Numbered from the stretch's first letter, positions 25,101 through 36,717 are shown. The stretch: 64,000 nucleotides of DNA from Cladorhizidae sp. MBARI D1340-BT2 (GCA_028752905.1 JAQNBH010000021.1:900501-964500), one strand, 5' to 3'. Numbers and translations: made by a program. The notes: generated by a model not told the origin, from the sequence alone.

Positions 25101-28100
25101 TTGGTCTATAATATGTTTCTCATTTTTCCCCCAAAAATCTTGCTTTTTTGCCGTAAAGCTCATAACTTTTCTACACTTTATCCAAAAAAGATAATTTTTA
25201 TATCACGGAATAGCCCTTCTAATTATCTGTCTTTTGTACGTGCCAAAATTTTGTGTACTCTAAGTATTAGCAAGTTATGGTGATTTGAAGTGGTAAGGTT
25301 TGCGATCTTTCCTGGCGTTTTCCAGTTGCCAAAGCGGTGGCCTGCCAGTGAAAAACCACTACATTTATTGATAATCTGTTGACATGTTGCAGATAAGGAC
25401 CTTCTCTATCAGTTGACAAAATCTGGCACTTTGGTCTTGTTAATTAGGGCAGTTATGAATTGTAATCTTACTTGATGCTAAACATGTTAGCTTCGTAGAT
25501 TATCCACACCACTGAATAGACTTGATGTATAGCTATTAAGATAGGACTCTCTAAGTGCTCTCTCTTGATACCAAACATCCATATATTCTGCACACTTCAC
25601 TGTAATGGACTTGCAAGATAGGTATCTCTCAGTGTTCTCTATCTTGAGCTAAACATGTTAGCTTCATAGATTCTCCACACTTCACTGAATAGACTTGATA
25701 TATAGCTCTAAAGGTAGGCCTCTCTCTGTTCTCTCTCTTGATACCAAACATCCGTATATTCTGCATACATAGAATCACAAGATAGGTTTCTCTATGTGTT
25801 CTCTATCTTGATGCTAAACAGGTTAGCTTCATAGATTCTCCACACTTCACTGTATAAACTTGATATATGGCTATTAAGATAGGTCTCTCCCTGTGCTCTC
25901 TGTTGATATCAAACATCCATAATATTCTGCATACTTCACTGTAATGGACTTGATATGATTCGAATGATAGGTTTCATTATGTGTTCTCTATCTTGATATT
26001 TGCCCTAATTTGGTCTATAATATGTTTCTCATTTTCCCCCAAAAAATCTTGTTATTTTGCCGTAAAGCTCATAACTTTTCTACACTTTACCCCAAAAAGA
26101 TAATCTTTATATCACCGGATAGCCCTTCTAATTATCTGTCTTTTGTACGTGCCAAAATTTTGAGTACTCTAAGTATTAGCAAGTTATGGTGATTTGAAGT
26201 GGTAAGGTTTGCGATCTTTCCTGGCGTTTTCCAGTTGCCAAAGCGGTGGCCTGCCAGTGAAAAACCACTACATTTATTGATAATCTGTTGACATGTTGCA
26301 GATAAGGGCCTTCTCTATCAGTTGACAAAATCTGGGACTTTGGTCTTGTTAATTAGGGCAGTTATGAATTGTACTCTTACTTGATGCTAAACATGTTAGC
26401 TTCGTAGATTATCCACACTTCACTGAATAGACTGGATGTATAGCTATTAAGATAGGACTCTCTAAGTGCTCTCTCTTGATACCAAACATCCATATATTCT
26501 GCACACTTCACTGTAATGGACTTGCAAGATAGGTATCTCTCAGTGTTCTCTATCTTGAGCTAAACATGTTAGCTTCATAGATTCTCCACACTTCACTGAA
26601 TAGAGTTGATATATAGCTCTAAAGGTAGGCCTCTCTCTGTTCTCTCTCTTGATACCAAACATCCGTATATTCTGCATACATAGAATCACAAGATAGGTTT
26701 CTCTATGTGTTCTCTATCTTGATGCTAAACAGGTTAGCTTCATAGATTCTCCACACTTCACTGTATAAACTTGATATATAGCTATTAAGATAGGTCTCTC
26801 CCTGTGCTCTCTGTTGATATCAAACATCCATAATATTCTGCACACTTCACTGTAATGGACTTGATATGATTCGAATGATAGGTTTCATTATGTGTTCTCT
26901 ATCTTGATATTTGCCCTAATTTGGTCGATAATATGTTTCTCATTTTTTCCCCAAAAATCTTGCTTTTTTGCCGTAAAGCTCATAACTTTTCTACACTTTA
27001 TCCAAAAAAGATAATTTTTATATCAACGAATAGCCCTTCTAATTATCTGTCTTTTGTACGTGCCAAAATTTTGTGTACTCTAAGTATTAGCAAGTTATGG
27101 TGATTTGAAGTGGTAAGGTTTGCGATCTTTCCTGGCGTTTTCCAGTTGCCAAAGCGGTGGCCTGCCAGTGAAAAACCACTACATTTATTGATAATCTGTT
27201 GACATGTTGCAGATAAGGGCCTTCTCTATCAGTTGACAAAATCTGGGACTTTGGTCTTGTTAATTAGGGCAGTTATGAATTGTACTCTTACTTGATGCTA
27301 AACATGTTAGCTTCGTAGATTATCCACACTTCACTGAATAGACTGGATGTATAGCTATTAAGATAGGACTCTCTAAGTGCTCTCTCTTGATACCAAACAT
27401 CCATATATTCTGCACACTTCACTGTAATGGACTTGCAAGATAGGTATCTCTCAGTGTTCTCTATCTTGAGCTAAACATGTTAGCTTCATAGATTCTCCAC
27501 ACTTCACTGAATAGAGTTGATATATAGCTCTAAAGGTAGGCCTCTCTCTGTTCTCTCTCTTGATACCAAACATCCGTATATTCTGCATACATAGAATCAC
27601 AAGATAGGTTTCTCTATGTGTTCTCTATCTTGATGCTAAACAGGTTAGCTTCATAGATTCTCCACACTTCACTGTATAAACTTGATATATAGCTATTAAG
27701 ATAGGTCTCTCCCTGTGCTCTCTGTTGATATCAAACATCCATAATATTCTGCACACTTCACTGTAATGGACTTGATATGATTCGAATGATAGGTTTCATT
27801 ATGTGTTCTCTATCTTGATATTTGCCCTAATTTGGTCTATAATATGTTTCTCATTTTCCCCCCAAAAATCTTGCTTTTTTGCCGTAAAGCTCATAACTTT
27901 TCTACACTTTATCCAAAAAAGATAATTTTTATATCACCGAATAGCCCTTCTAATTATCTGTCTTTTGTACGTGCCAAAATTTTGTGTACTCTAAGTATTA
28001 GCAAGTTATGGTGATTTGAAGTGGTAAGGTTTGCGATCTTTCCTGGCGTTTTCCAGTTGCCAAAGCGGTGGCCTGCCAGTGAAAAACCACTACATTTATT

Positions 28101-28266
28101 GATAATCTGTTGACATGTTGCAGATAAGGACCTTCTCTATCAGTTGACAAAATCTGGCACTTTGGTCTTGTTAATTAGGGCAGTTATGAATTGTAATCTT
28201 ACTTGATGCTAAACATGTTAGCTTCGTAGATTATCCACACCACTGAATAGACTTGATGTATAGCTA

Positions 28267-28270
28267 TTAA
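28267..28270. other. TTAA target-site duplication, left, copy 1
   Basis: TTAA immediately before the left inverted repeat. With the TTAA at 30349-30352 it replaces the single TTAA found at this place in uninterrupted monomers, for example 81-84 in M1. Confidence 0.93.
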
Positions 28271-28283
28271 CTCTTTGGCTGCG
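28271..28283 (+). repeat. Left terminal inverted repeat, copy 1
   Basis: CTCTTTGGCTGCG, the exact reverse complement of 30336-30348. Beyond these 13 bp the two ends diverge. This is the presumed transposase binding and cleavage end. Confidence 0.92.
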
Positions 28284-28347
28284 GTGGACATATATATATG
28301 TCCGACAAAAATTGCACTCGTACGCGGTGGACATATATATATGTCCG
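28281..28347. repeat. Two subterminal palindromes, left end of copy 1
   Basis: A perfect 18-bp palindrome, GGACATATATATATGTCC, lies at 28286-28303 and again at 28329-28346. Each is part of a 24-bp direct repeat (28281-28304 and 28324-28347) spaced 43 bp start to start. Left-end-only subterminal repeats in a DNA transposon commonly act as extra transposase contact sites; that role is inferred here. Confidence 0.85.
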
Positions 28348-28383
28348 TAAAGGACTAATGGTTTTTGACTCGCAGTAAGGTGC

Positions 28384-28448
28384 TGCTTATCGGTACAGCC
28401 ACTCACGAAGCATCTGCCTATTGTCTGCTTATTGGTACAGCTGCTCAC
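28384..28448 (+). repeat. Paired 23-bp direct repeat in the left region of copy 1
   Basis: TGCTTATCGGTACAGCCACT plus CAC at 28384-28406 and TGCTTATTGGTACAGCTGCT plus CAC at 28426-28448. They differ at three positions and are spaced 42 bp. The spacing is close to the 43 bp of the neighbouring palindromes. No function is recognised. The stretch 28449-28620 after it shows nothing recognisable. Confidence 0.75.
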
Positions 28449-28620
28449 AGTGTTTAATTCACTTGTACTGACCTGGAATTATCAACTATCTTTGGACAAA
28501 GCGTGCTTATGTAAGGTGGTTATGTACCTTCACTCTAGATGCTTGATAGAGTATTATGCTGAATACAAGTGATGGATAGATAATTATTATAATAGAGCTA
28601 ATAGAGCTGAAGTGCTGTGT

Positions 28621-29551
28621 ATGTTAAAAAGAGATGACAGTGATGATGATTTTGGTGGATATATTGATGAGAATTATTGTGAAGGTGTGGAGGATGGTAA
28701 AGAGGGTGTGGAGTATGGTAAAGAGGGTTGGAGGATGGTGAAGATGTTGTGGATAGTGTAAAGATGAAGAAGGTCGTAGGAGTAGCTCCAGTGAAAGTTC
28801 AAGCAGCTCCGTTCTAGCAGCTCCAGTACCATCAGCTCCAGTGGCCAGCAGCTCCAGTACCAGCAGCTCCAGTGCCAGCAGCTCCAGTGGTAATATCTCA
28901 TTCAGTCAGACATCTGGTTGCACAGTTGATATGGAAGGAAAAGCGCCCATTGACTTTGCTCAGCCTTTTCTCGATGACACTATCCTAAGGAGAATTGTGG
29001 AGGAAACAAATTTGTAAGCAGACCAATTTATAGCTTCGAATCAAGACCTACCTCCTCAATATAGAATGAGAGGTTGGAAAGCTTGGCACAGTTAGCGAGA
29101 TAAAGAGCCCTCATTATATCCAGCGTGGACAATCATACCAGCTTGGAAGAGAAATTGCTGTTGATGAATCAATTGGATTCAAGGGGAGGGTCTGGTTCAT
29201 CCAGTACTTGTCCATGAAGCCCACAAAGTGGGGTACGAAAGCTTATGTCCTGGCAGACAGCTCTAGTGGATATACCTATAGTTGGAAGCTGTATGTAGGT
29301 GAGGAGACTTTAGTATACTCACAATAATATGATAAATACACTTGTACCATCTCTAAAAAGTAGTGGCTTTGGTGCATTTGGTACAGTTCAGGTGAACAGG
29401 TTGCATGTATCAAGGCCAAAGACAAAATGAAAAAGAATCTGTAAGTACAAATGGTGTCCATGCCTTGAAATGGATGGACAAGAGAGCTGTGACCATTCTG
29501 AGTACTATCCATGATGATAGCACAGTTGGTAGATCATCCAAAGCTAGCTGA
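28621..29551 (+). pseudogene. Broken piggyBac transposase (DDE_Tnp_1_7 type), copy 1
   Basis: The ancestral protein cut and pasted the element at TTAA. The possible start at 28621 gives MLKRDDSDDDFGGYIDE, an acidic N-terminus common in this family. After frame changes there is a Ser-rich linker (about 28775-28893). Next comes IDFAQPFLDDTILRRIVEET, a typical N-terminal block, stopped by TAA at 29015 where these proteins usually have Tyr, and by TAG at 29093. In another frame follows the first catalytic Asp block, REIAVDESIGFKGR (Asp codon 29163-29165), then QYLSMKPTKWGTKAY, ending at TAA 29325. The FGTVQVNR block begins near 29374, then ALKWMDKRAVTILSTIH with the third Asp at 29477-29479, ending at TGA 29549. 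Only about 105 codons separate the first and third Asp, against 179 residues in Trichoplusia piggyBac (D268, D447). The second Asp block is missing, as is the Cys-rich C-terminus. Not functional. Confidence 0.88.
28795..28892 (+). repeat. Ser-codon microrepeat (AGCAGCTCCAGT) in the transposase remnant, copy 1
   Basis: Imperfect copies of AGCAGCTCCAGT with GCC, ACC or GTG between them. In the transposase direction one frame reads runs of Ser. This fits a low-complexity linker between the acidic N-terminus and the conserved core. Length drift of the repeat may explain the local frame changes. The reverse-strand ORF over it (28674-28901) is only its antisense. Confidence 0.7.
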
Positions 29552-29651
29552 GCTGAGATACATACTAGCACTAGCTATAGAACAACTTGGTTTGCTTGGT
29601 AGTCTACTAGTTACCTCCAATGCTTGCTATTGCTGGCTATATATCAGCTAC

Positions 29652-30090
29652 AACTGCCTTCTTCAAGCGCTGCTAGCTATAATGATCATCTAAAACTGCC
29701 AACTTCAAGCGCTAGCTAATTTGCCAGCTATAAAGATCAGCTCAAACTGCCTATACACTTCAAGCGCTAGCTACTTGGCTATCTAAAACTGTCAACTTCA
29801 AGCGCTAGCTAATTTGCTAGCTATAAAGATAAGCTCAAACTGCCTATACACTTCAACCGCCATCTAATTTGCTAGCTATAATGATCGTCTAAAACTGCCA
29901 ACTTCAAGCGCTAGCTAATTTGCCATCTATAAAGATCAGCTCAAACTGCCTATACACTTCAAGCGCTAGCTACTTGGCTATCTAAAACTGCCAACTTCAA
30001 GCGCTAGCTAATTTGCTAGCTATAAATATCAGCTAAAACTGCCTATACACTTCAAGCGCCATCTAATTTGCTAGCCATAATGATCATCTA
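29652..30090 (+). repeat. GCTAGC-rich minisatellite inside the transposon, copy 1
   Basis: About nine units of roughly 40-55 bp, each starting AACTGCC and containing ACTTCAAGCGCTAGCT or a variant. Two unit types alternate: AACTGCCAACTTCAAGCG and AACTGCCTATACACTTCAAG. Pairs therefore form a repeat of about 95 bp, and a set of about four units recurs. The units carry overlapping palindromes AGCGCT and GCTAGC. It occupies the place where the transposase C-terminus would be expected. The preceding 29552-29651 resembles degenerate units; 30091-30335 shows nothing recognisable. Confidence 0.85.
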
Positions 30091-30335
30091 TGTAACAAAC
30101 TGGTTAGCTTATCCATATAATAATACTTACTTGGAGTCTAGCTTCACTTGTCTTGACATCTCAAAAGGTTCTTCTGGTCAGGTGTTGGGTAGAAAGTTAG
30201 GAGATAGTCAGAATATCACTCGTATACTCACCTCAAAAATACAAAACAAAACCAATTAAAAATCAGGTGATTTCAAAAACGGGTGATTCAATAAACAGCC
30301 TCCGCGTGCAGGGGAAATTACTGGGTAAATCCCTA

Positions 30336-30348
30336 CGCAGCCAAAGAG
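30336..30348 (-). repeat. Right terminal inverted repeat, copy 1
   Basis: CGCAGCCAAAGAG, pairing with 28271-28283. Just inside it lies an imperfect inverted stretch, GGGGAAATTACTGGGTAAAT followed by CCCT, with no counterpart at the left end. Confidence 0.92.
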
Positions 30349-30352
30349 TTAA
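30349..30352. other. TTAA target-site duplication, right, copy 1
   Basis: TTAA immediately after the right inverted repeat, followed by GATAGGACTC as in an empty site. Confidence 0.93.
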
Positions 30353-33300
30353 GATAGGACTCTCTAAGTGCTCTCTCTTGATACCAAACATCCATATATT
30401 CTGCACACTTCACTGTAATGGACTTGCAAGATAGGTATCTCTCAGTGTTCTCTATCTTGAGCTAAACATGTTAGCTTCATAGATTCTCCACACTTCACTG
30501 AATAGAGTTGATATATAGCTCTAAAGGTAGGCCTCTCTCTGTTCTCTCTCTTGATACCAAACATCCGTATATTCTGCATACATAGAATCACAAGATAGGT
30601 TTCTCTATGTGTTCTCTATCTTGATGCTAAACAGGTTAGCTTCATAGATTCTCCACACTTCACTGTATAAACTTGATATATAGCTATTAAGATAGGTCTC
30701 TCCCTGTGCTCTCTGTTGATATCAAACATCCATAATATTCTGCATACTTCACTGTAATGGACTTGATATGATTCGAATGATAGGTTTCATTATGTGTTCT
30801 CTATCTTGATATTTGCCCTAATTTGGTCTATAATATGTTTCTCATTTTTTCCCCAAAAATCTTGCTTTTTTGCCGTAAAGCTCATAACTTTTCTACACTT
30901 TATCCAAAAAAGATAATTTTTATATCACCGAATAGCCCTTCTAATTATCTGTCTTTTGTACTTGCCAAAATTTTGTGTACTCTAAGTATTAGCAAGTTAT
31001 GGTGATTTGAAGTGGTAAGGTTTGCGATCTTTCCTGGCGTTTTCCAGTTGCCAAAGCGGTAGCCTGCCAGTGAAAAACCACTACATTTATTGATAATCTG
31101 TTGACATGTTGCAGATAAGGACCTTCTCTATCAGTTGACAAAATCTGGCACTTTGGTCTTGTTAATTAGGGCAGTTATGAATTGTAATCTTACTTGATGC
31201 TAAACATGTTAGCTTCGTAGATTATCCACACCACTGAATAGACTTGATGTATAGCTATTAAGATAGGACTCTCTAAGTGCTCTCTCTTGATACCAAACAT
31301 CCATATATTCTGCACACTTCACTGTAATGGACTTGCAAGATAGGTATCTCTCAGTGTTCTCTATCTTGAGCTAAACATGTTAGCTTCATAGATTCTCCAC
31401 ACTTCACTGAATAGAGTTGATATATAGCTCTAAAGGTAGGCCTCTCTCTGTTCTCTCTCTTGATACCAAACATCCGTATATTCTGCATACATAGAATCAC
31501 AAGATAGGTTTCTCTATGTGTTATCTATCTTGATGCTAAACAGGTTAGCTTCATAGATTCTCCACACTTCACTGTATAAACTTGATATATAGCTATTAAG
31601 ATAGGTCTCTCCCTGTGCTCTCTGTTGATACCAAACATCCATAATATTCTGCACACTTCACTGTAATGGACTTGATATGATTCGAATGATAGGTTTCATT
31701 ATGTGTTCTCTATCTTGATATTTGCCCTAATTTGGTCTATATGTTTCTCATTTCCCCCCCAAAAATCTTGTTATTTTGCCGTAAAGCTCATAACTTTTCT
31801 ACACTTTACCCCAAAAAGATAATTTTTATATCAACGGATAGCCCTTCTAATTATCTGTCTTTTGTACGTGCCAAAATTTTGAGTACTCTAAGCATTAGCA
31901 AGTTATGGTGATTTGAAGTGGTAAGGTTTGCTATCTTTCCTGGCGTTTTCCAGTTGCCAAAGCGGTGGCCTGCCAGTGAAAAACCACTACATTTATTGAT
32001 AATCTGTTGACATGTTGCAGATAAGGGCCTTCTCTATCAGTTGACAAAATCTGGGACTTTGGTCTTGTTAATTAGGGCAGTTATGAATTGTACTCTTACT
32101 TGATGCTAAACATGTTAGCTTCGTAGATTATCCACACTTCACTGAATAGACTTGATGTATAGCTATTAAGATAGGACTCTCTAAGTGCTCTCTCTTGATA
32201 CCAAACATCCATATATTCTGCACACTTCACTGTAATGGACTTGCAAGATAGGTATCTCTCAGTGTTCTCTATCTTGAGCTAAACATGTTAGCTTCATAGA
32301 TTCTCCACACTTCACTGAATAGACTTGATATATAGCTCTAAAGGTAGGCCTCTCTCTGTTCTCTCTCTTGATACCAAACATCCGTATATTCTGCATACAT
32401 AGAATCACAAGATAGGTTTCTCTATGTGTTCTCTATCTTGATGCTAAACAGGTTAGCTTCATAGATTCTCCACACTTCACTGTATAAACTTGATATATAG
32501 CTATTAAGATAGGTCTCTCCCTGTGCTCTCTGTTGATATCAAACATCCATAATATTCTGCATACTTCACTGTAATGGACTTGATATGATTCGAATGATAG
32601 GTTTCATTATGTGTTCTCTATCTTGATATTTGCCCTAATTTGGTCTATATGTTTCTCATTTCCCCCCCAAAAATCTTGTTATTTTGCCGTAAAGCTCATA
32701 ACTTTTCTACACTTTATCCAAAAAAGATAATTTTTATATCACCGAATAGCCCTTCTAATTATCTGTCTTTTGTACGTGCCAAAATTTTGTGTACTCTAAG
32801 TATTAGCAAGTTATGGTGATTTGAAGTGGTAAGGTTTGCGATCTTTCCTGGCGTTTTCCAGTTGCCAAAGCGGTGGCCTGCCAGTGAAAAACCACTACAT
32901 TTATTGATAATCTGTTGACATGTTGCAGATAAGGACCTTCTCTATCAGTTGACAAAATCTGGCACTTTGGTCTTGTTAATTAGGGCAGTTATGAATTGTA
33001 CTCTTACTTGATGCTAAACATGTTAGCTTCGTAGATTATCCACACTTCACTGAATAGACTGGATGTATAGCTATTAAGATAGGACTCTCTAAGTGCTCTC
33101 TCTTGATACCAAACATCCATATATTCTGCACACTTCACTGTAATGGACTTGCAAGATAGGTATCTCTCAGTGTTCTCTATCTTGAGCTAAACATGTTAGC
33201 TTCATAGATTCTCCACACTTCACTGAATAGAGTTGATATATAGCTCTAAAGGTAGGCCTCTCTCTGTTCTCTCTCTTGATACCAAACATCCGTATATTCT

Positions 33301-36300
33301 GCATACATAGAATCACAAGATAGGTTTCTCTATGTGTTCTCTATCTTGATGCTAAACAGGTTAGCTTCATAGATTCTCCACACTTCACTGTATAAACTTG
33401 ATATATAGCTATTAAGATAGGTCTCTCCCTGTGCTCTCTGTTGATATCAAACATCCATAATATTCTGCACACTTCACTGTAATGGACTTGATATGATTCG
33501 AATGATAGGTTTCATTATGTGTTCTCTATCTTGATATTTGCCCTAATTTGGTCTATAATATGTTTCTCATTTTCCCCCCAAAAATCTTGCTTTTTTGCCG
33601 TAAAGCTCATAACTTTTCTACACTTTATCCAAAAAAGATAATTTTTATATCACCGAATAGCCCTTCTAATTATCTGTCTTTTGTACGTGCCAAAATTTTG
33701 TGTACTCTAAGTATTAGCAAGTTATGGTGATTTGAAGTGGTAAGGTTTGCGATCTTTCCTGGCGTTTTCCAGTTGCCAAAGCGGTGGCCTGCCAGTGAAA
33801 AACCACTACATTTATTGATAATCTGTTGACATGTTGCAGATAAGGACCTTCTCTATCAGTTGACAAAATCTGGCACTTTGGTCTTGTTAATTAGGGCAGT
33901 TATGAATTGTAATCTTACTTGATGCTAAACATGTTAGCTTCGTAGATTATCCACACCACTGAATAGACTTGATGTATAGCTATTAAGATAGGACTCTCTA
34001 AGTGCTCTCTCTTGATACCAAACATCCATATATTCTGCACACTTCACTGTAATGGACTTGCAAGATAGGTATCTCTCAGTGTTCTCTATCTTGAGCTAAA
34101 CATGTTAGCTTCATAGATTCTCCACACTTCACTGAATAGACTTGATATATAGCTCTAAAGGTAGGCCTCTCTCTGTTCTCTCTCTTGATACCAAACATCC
34201 GTATATTCTGCATACATAGAATCACAAGATAGGTTTCTCTATGTGTTCTCTATCTTGATGCTAAACAGGTTAGCTTCATAGATTCTCCACACTTCACTGT
34301 ATAAACTTGATATATGGCTATTAAGATAGGTCTCTCCCTGTGCTCTCTGTTGATATCAAACATCCATAATATTCTGCATACTTCACTGTAATGGACTTGA
34401 TATGATTCGAATGATAGGTTTCATTATGTGTTCTCTATCTTGATATTTGCCCTAATTTGGTCTATAATATGTTTCTCATTTTCCCCCAAAAAATCTTGTT
34501 ATTTTGCCGTAAAGCTCATAACTTTTCTACACTTTACCCCAAAAAGATAATCTTTATATCACCGGATAGCCCTTCTAATTATCTGTCTTTTGTACGTGCC
34601 AAAATTTTGAGTACTCTAAGTATTAGCAAGTTATGGTGATTTGAAGTGGTAAGGTTTGCGATCTTTCCTGGCGTTTTCCAGTTGCCAAAGCGGTGGCCTG
34701 CCAGTGAAAAACCACTACATTTATTGATAATCTGTTGACATGTTGCAGATAAGGGCCTTCTCTATCAGTTGACAAAATCTGGGACTTTGGTCTTGTTAAT
34801 TAGGGCAGTTATGAATTGTACTCTTACTTGATGCTAAACATGTTAGCTTCGTAGATTATCCACACTTCACTGAATAGACTGGATGTATAGCTATTAAGAT
34901 AGGACTCTCTAAGTGCTCTCTCTTGATACCAAACATCCATATATTCTGCACACTTCACTGTAATGGACTTGCAAGATAGGTATCTCTCAGTGTTCTCTAT
35001 CTTGAGCTAAACATGTTAGCTTCATAGATTCTCCACACTTCACTGAATAGAGTTGATATATAGCTCTAAAGGTAGGCCTGTCTCTGTTCTCTCTCTTGAT
35101 ACCAAACATCCGTATATTCTGCATACATAGAATCACAAGATAGGTTTCTCTATGTGTTCTCTATCTTGATGCTAAACAGGTTAGCTTCATAGATTCTCCA
35201 CACTTCACTGTATAAACTTGATATATAGCTATTAAGATAGGTCTCTCCCTGTGCTCTCTGTTGATATCAAACATCCATAATATTCTGCACACTTCACTGT
35301 AATGGACTTGATATGATTCGAATGATAGGTTTCATTATGTGTTCTCTATCTTGATATTTGCCCTAATTTGGTCGATAATATGTTTCTCATTTTTCCCCCA
35401 AAAATCTTGCTTTTTTGCCGTAAAGCTCATAACTTTTCTACACTTTATCCAAAAAAGATAATTTTTATATCAACGAATAGCCCTTCTAATTATCTGTCTT
35501 TTGTACGTGCCAAAATTTTGTGTACTCTAAGTATTAGCAAGTTATGGTGATTTGAAGTGGTAAGGTTTGCGATCTTTCCTGGCGTTTTCCAGTTGCCAAA
35601 GCGGTGGCCTGCCAGTGAAAAACCACTACATTTATTGATAATCTGTTGACATGTTGCAGATAAGGGCCTTCTCTATCAGTTGACAAAATCTGGGACTTTG
35701 GTCTTGTTAATTAGGGCAGTTATGAATTGTACTCTTACTTGATGCTAAACATGTTAGCTTCGTAGATTATCCACACTTCACTGAATAGACTGGATGTATA
35801 GCTATTAAGATAGGACTCTCTAAGTGCTCTCTCTTGATACCAAACATCCATATATTCTGCACACTTCACTGTAATGGACTTGCAAGATAGGTATCTCTCA
35901 GTGTTCTCTATCTTGAGCTAAACATGTTAGCTTCATAGATTCTCCACACTTCACTGAATAGAGTTGATATATAGCTCTAAAGGTAGGCCTCTCTCTGTTC
36001 TCTCTCTTGATACCAAACATCCGTATATTCTGCATACATAGAATCACAAGATAGGTTTCTCTATGTGTTCTCTATCTTGATGCTAAACAGGTTAGCTTCA
36101 TAGATTCTCCACACTTCACTGTATAAACTTGATATATAGCTATTAAGATAGGTCTCTCCCTGTGCTCTCTGTTGATATCAAACATCCATAATATTCTGCA
36201 CACTTCACTGTAATGGACTTGATATGATTCGAATGATAGGTTTCATTATGTGTTCTCTATCTTGATATTTGCCCTAATTTGGTCTATAATATGTTTCTCA

Positions 36301-36713
36301 TTTTCCCCCCAAAAATCTTGCTTTTTTGCCGTAAAGCTCATAACTTTTCTACACTTTATCCAAAAAAGATAATTTTTATATCACCGAATAGCCCTTCTAA
36401 TTATCTGTCTTTTGTACGTGCCAAAATTTTGTGTACTCTAAGTATTAGCAAGTTATGGTGATTTGAAGTGGTAAGGTTTGCGATCTTTCCTGGCGTTTTC
36501 CAGTTGCCAAAGCGGTGGCCTGCCAGTGAAAAACCACTACATTTATTGATAATCTGTTGACATGTTGCAGATAAGGACCTTCTCTATCAGTTGACAAAAT
36601 CTGGCACTTTGGTCTTGTTAATTAGGGCAGTTATGAATTGTAATCTTACTTGATGCTAAACATGTTAGCTTCGTAGATTATCCACACCACTGAATAGACT
36701 TGATGTATAGCTA

Positions 36714-36717
36714 TTAA
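36714..36717. other. TTAA target-site duplication, left, copy 2
   Basis: Equivalent of 28267-28270, shifted by 8447 bp. Confidence 0.93.

Larger units (their letters stand above)
1..28270 (+). repeat. Satellite array segment 1 (about 909-bp monomers M1 to M32, the last interrupted)
   Basis: Head-to-tail copies of one monomer, phased here on the motif TGAATTGTA after GGGCAGTTA. Monomer starts are 1, 910, 1816, 2727, 3638, 4544, 5455, 6366, 7277, 8188, 9094, 10005, 10916, 11825, 12736, 13645, 14553, 15459, 16370, 17278, 18184, 19095, 20003, 20909, 21820, 22728, 23634, 24545, 25456, 26365, 27276 and 28187. Lengths are 906, 908, 909 or 911 bp. The differences come from a few recurrent indels: CACACCACTG versus CACACTTCACTG, TATAATATG versus TATATG, and the C-run length. 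Neighbouring copies differ at only a few positions, as expected for a satellite kept uniform by unequal exchange and conversion. Nothing else is present in the segment. The last monomer is cut by a transposon at its first TTAA. Confidence 0.97.
28271..30348 (+). mobile_element. piggyBac-like DNA transposon, defective, copy 1
   Basis: A 2078-bp insertion inside monomer M32. Uninterrupted monomers read CTATTAAGATAGG here; this copy reads CTATTAA, then the element, then TTAAGATAGG. TTAA is therefore the duplicated target, the hallmark of the piggyBac superfamily. The ends are 13-bp perfect inverted repeats (CTCTTTGGCTGCG). In order it holds subterminal palindromes, a paired direct repeat, a broken transposase on the + strand, a 439-bp minisatellite and a short right end. 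The transposase lacks a key catalytic block and has several stops and frame changes, so movement would need a related enzyme supplied from elsewhere. The family is recognised from termini plus protein motifs; the subfamily is not determined. Confidence 0.93.
30349..36717 (+). repeat. Satellite array segment 2 (rest of M32 to first part of M39)
   Basis: Array continuation between the two transposon copies. M32 resumes at 30349, directly after the element, at the exact base expected from uninterrupted copies. Monomer starts are 31178, 32084, 32992, 33903, 34812, 35723 and 36634. M39 is interrupted by the second element at its first TTAA. Most of this segment is one half of the 8447-bp duplication. 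M33 carries a private T in place of G near 31932. No gene or other element was seen. Confidence 0.96.

Noticed and set aside
1..28270. CRISPR array
   Set aside because: Repeats are about 909 bp with no short repeat and unique-spacer alternation, and no cas genes are present.
28674..28901. Reverse-strand ORF of 75 residues rich in Trp, Ser and Cys (also at 37121-37348)
   Set aside because: It is antisense of the AGCAGCTCCAGT microrepeat in the transposase remnant. The + strand carries the recognisable piggyBac motifs.
29276..29512. Reverse-strand ORF of 78 residues (also at 37723-37959) and the reverse ORF at 28218-28448 spanning the satellite-transposon border
   Set aside because: The first is antisense to the third-Asp block of the transposase. 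The second crosses the insertion boundary and so cannot be an ancestral gene. Neither has a recognisable domain.
30068..30259. + strand ORF of 63 residues near the right end of the element (also at 38515-38706), and the ORF at 29511-29693
   Set aside because: They begin in or next to the GCTAGC minisatellite, are short and show no family motif. They do not continue the transposase.
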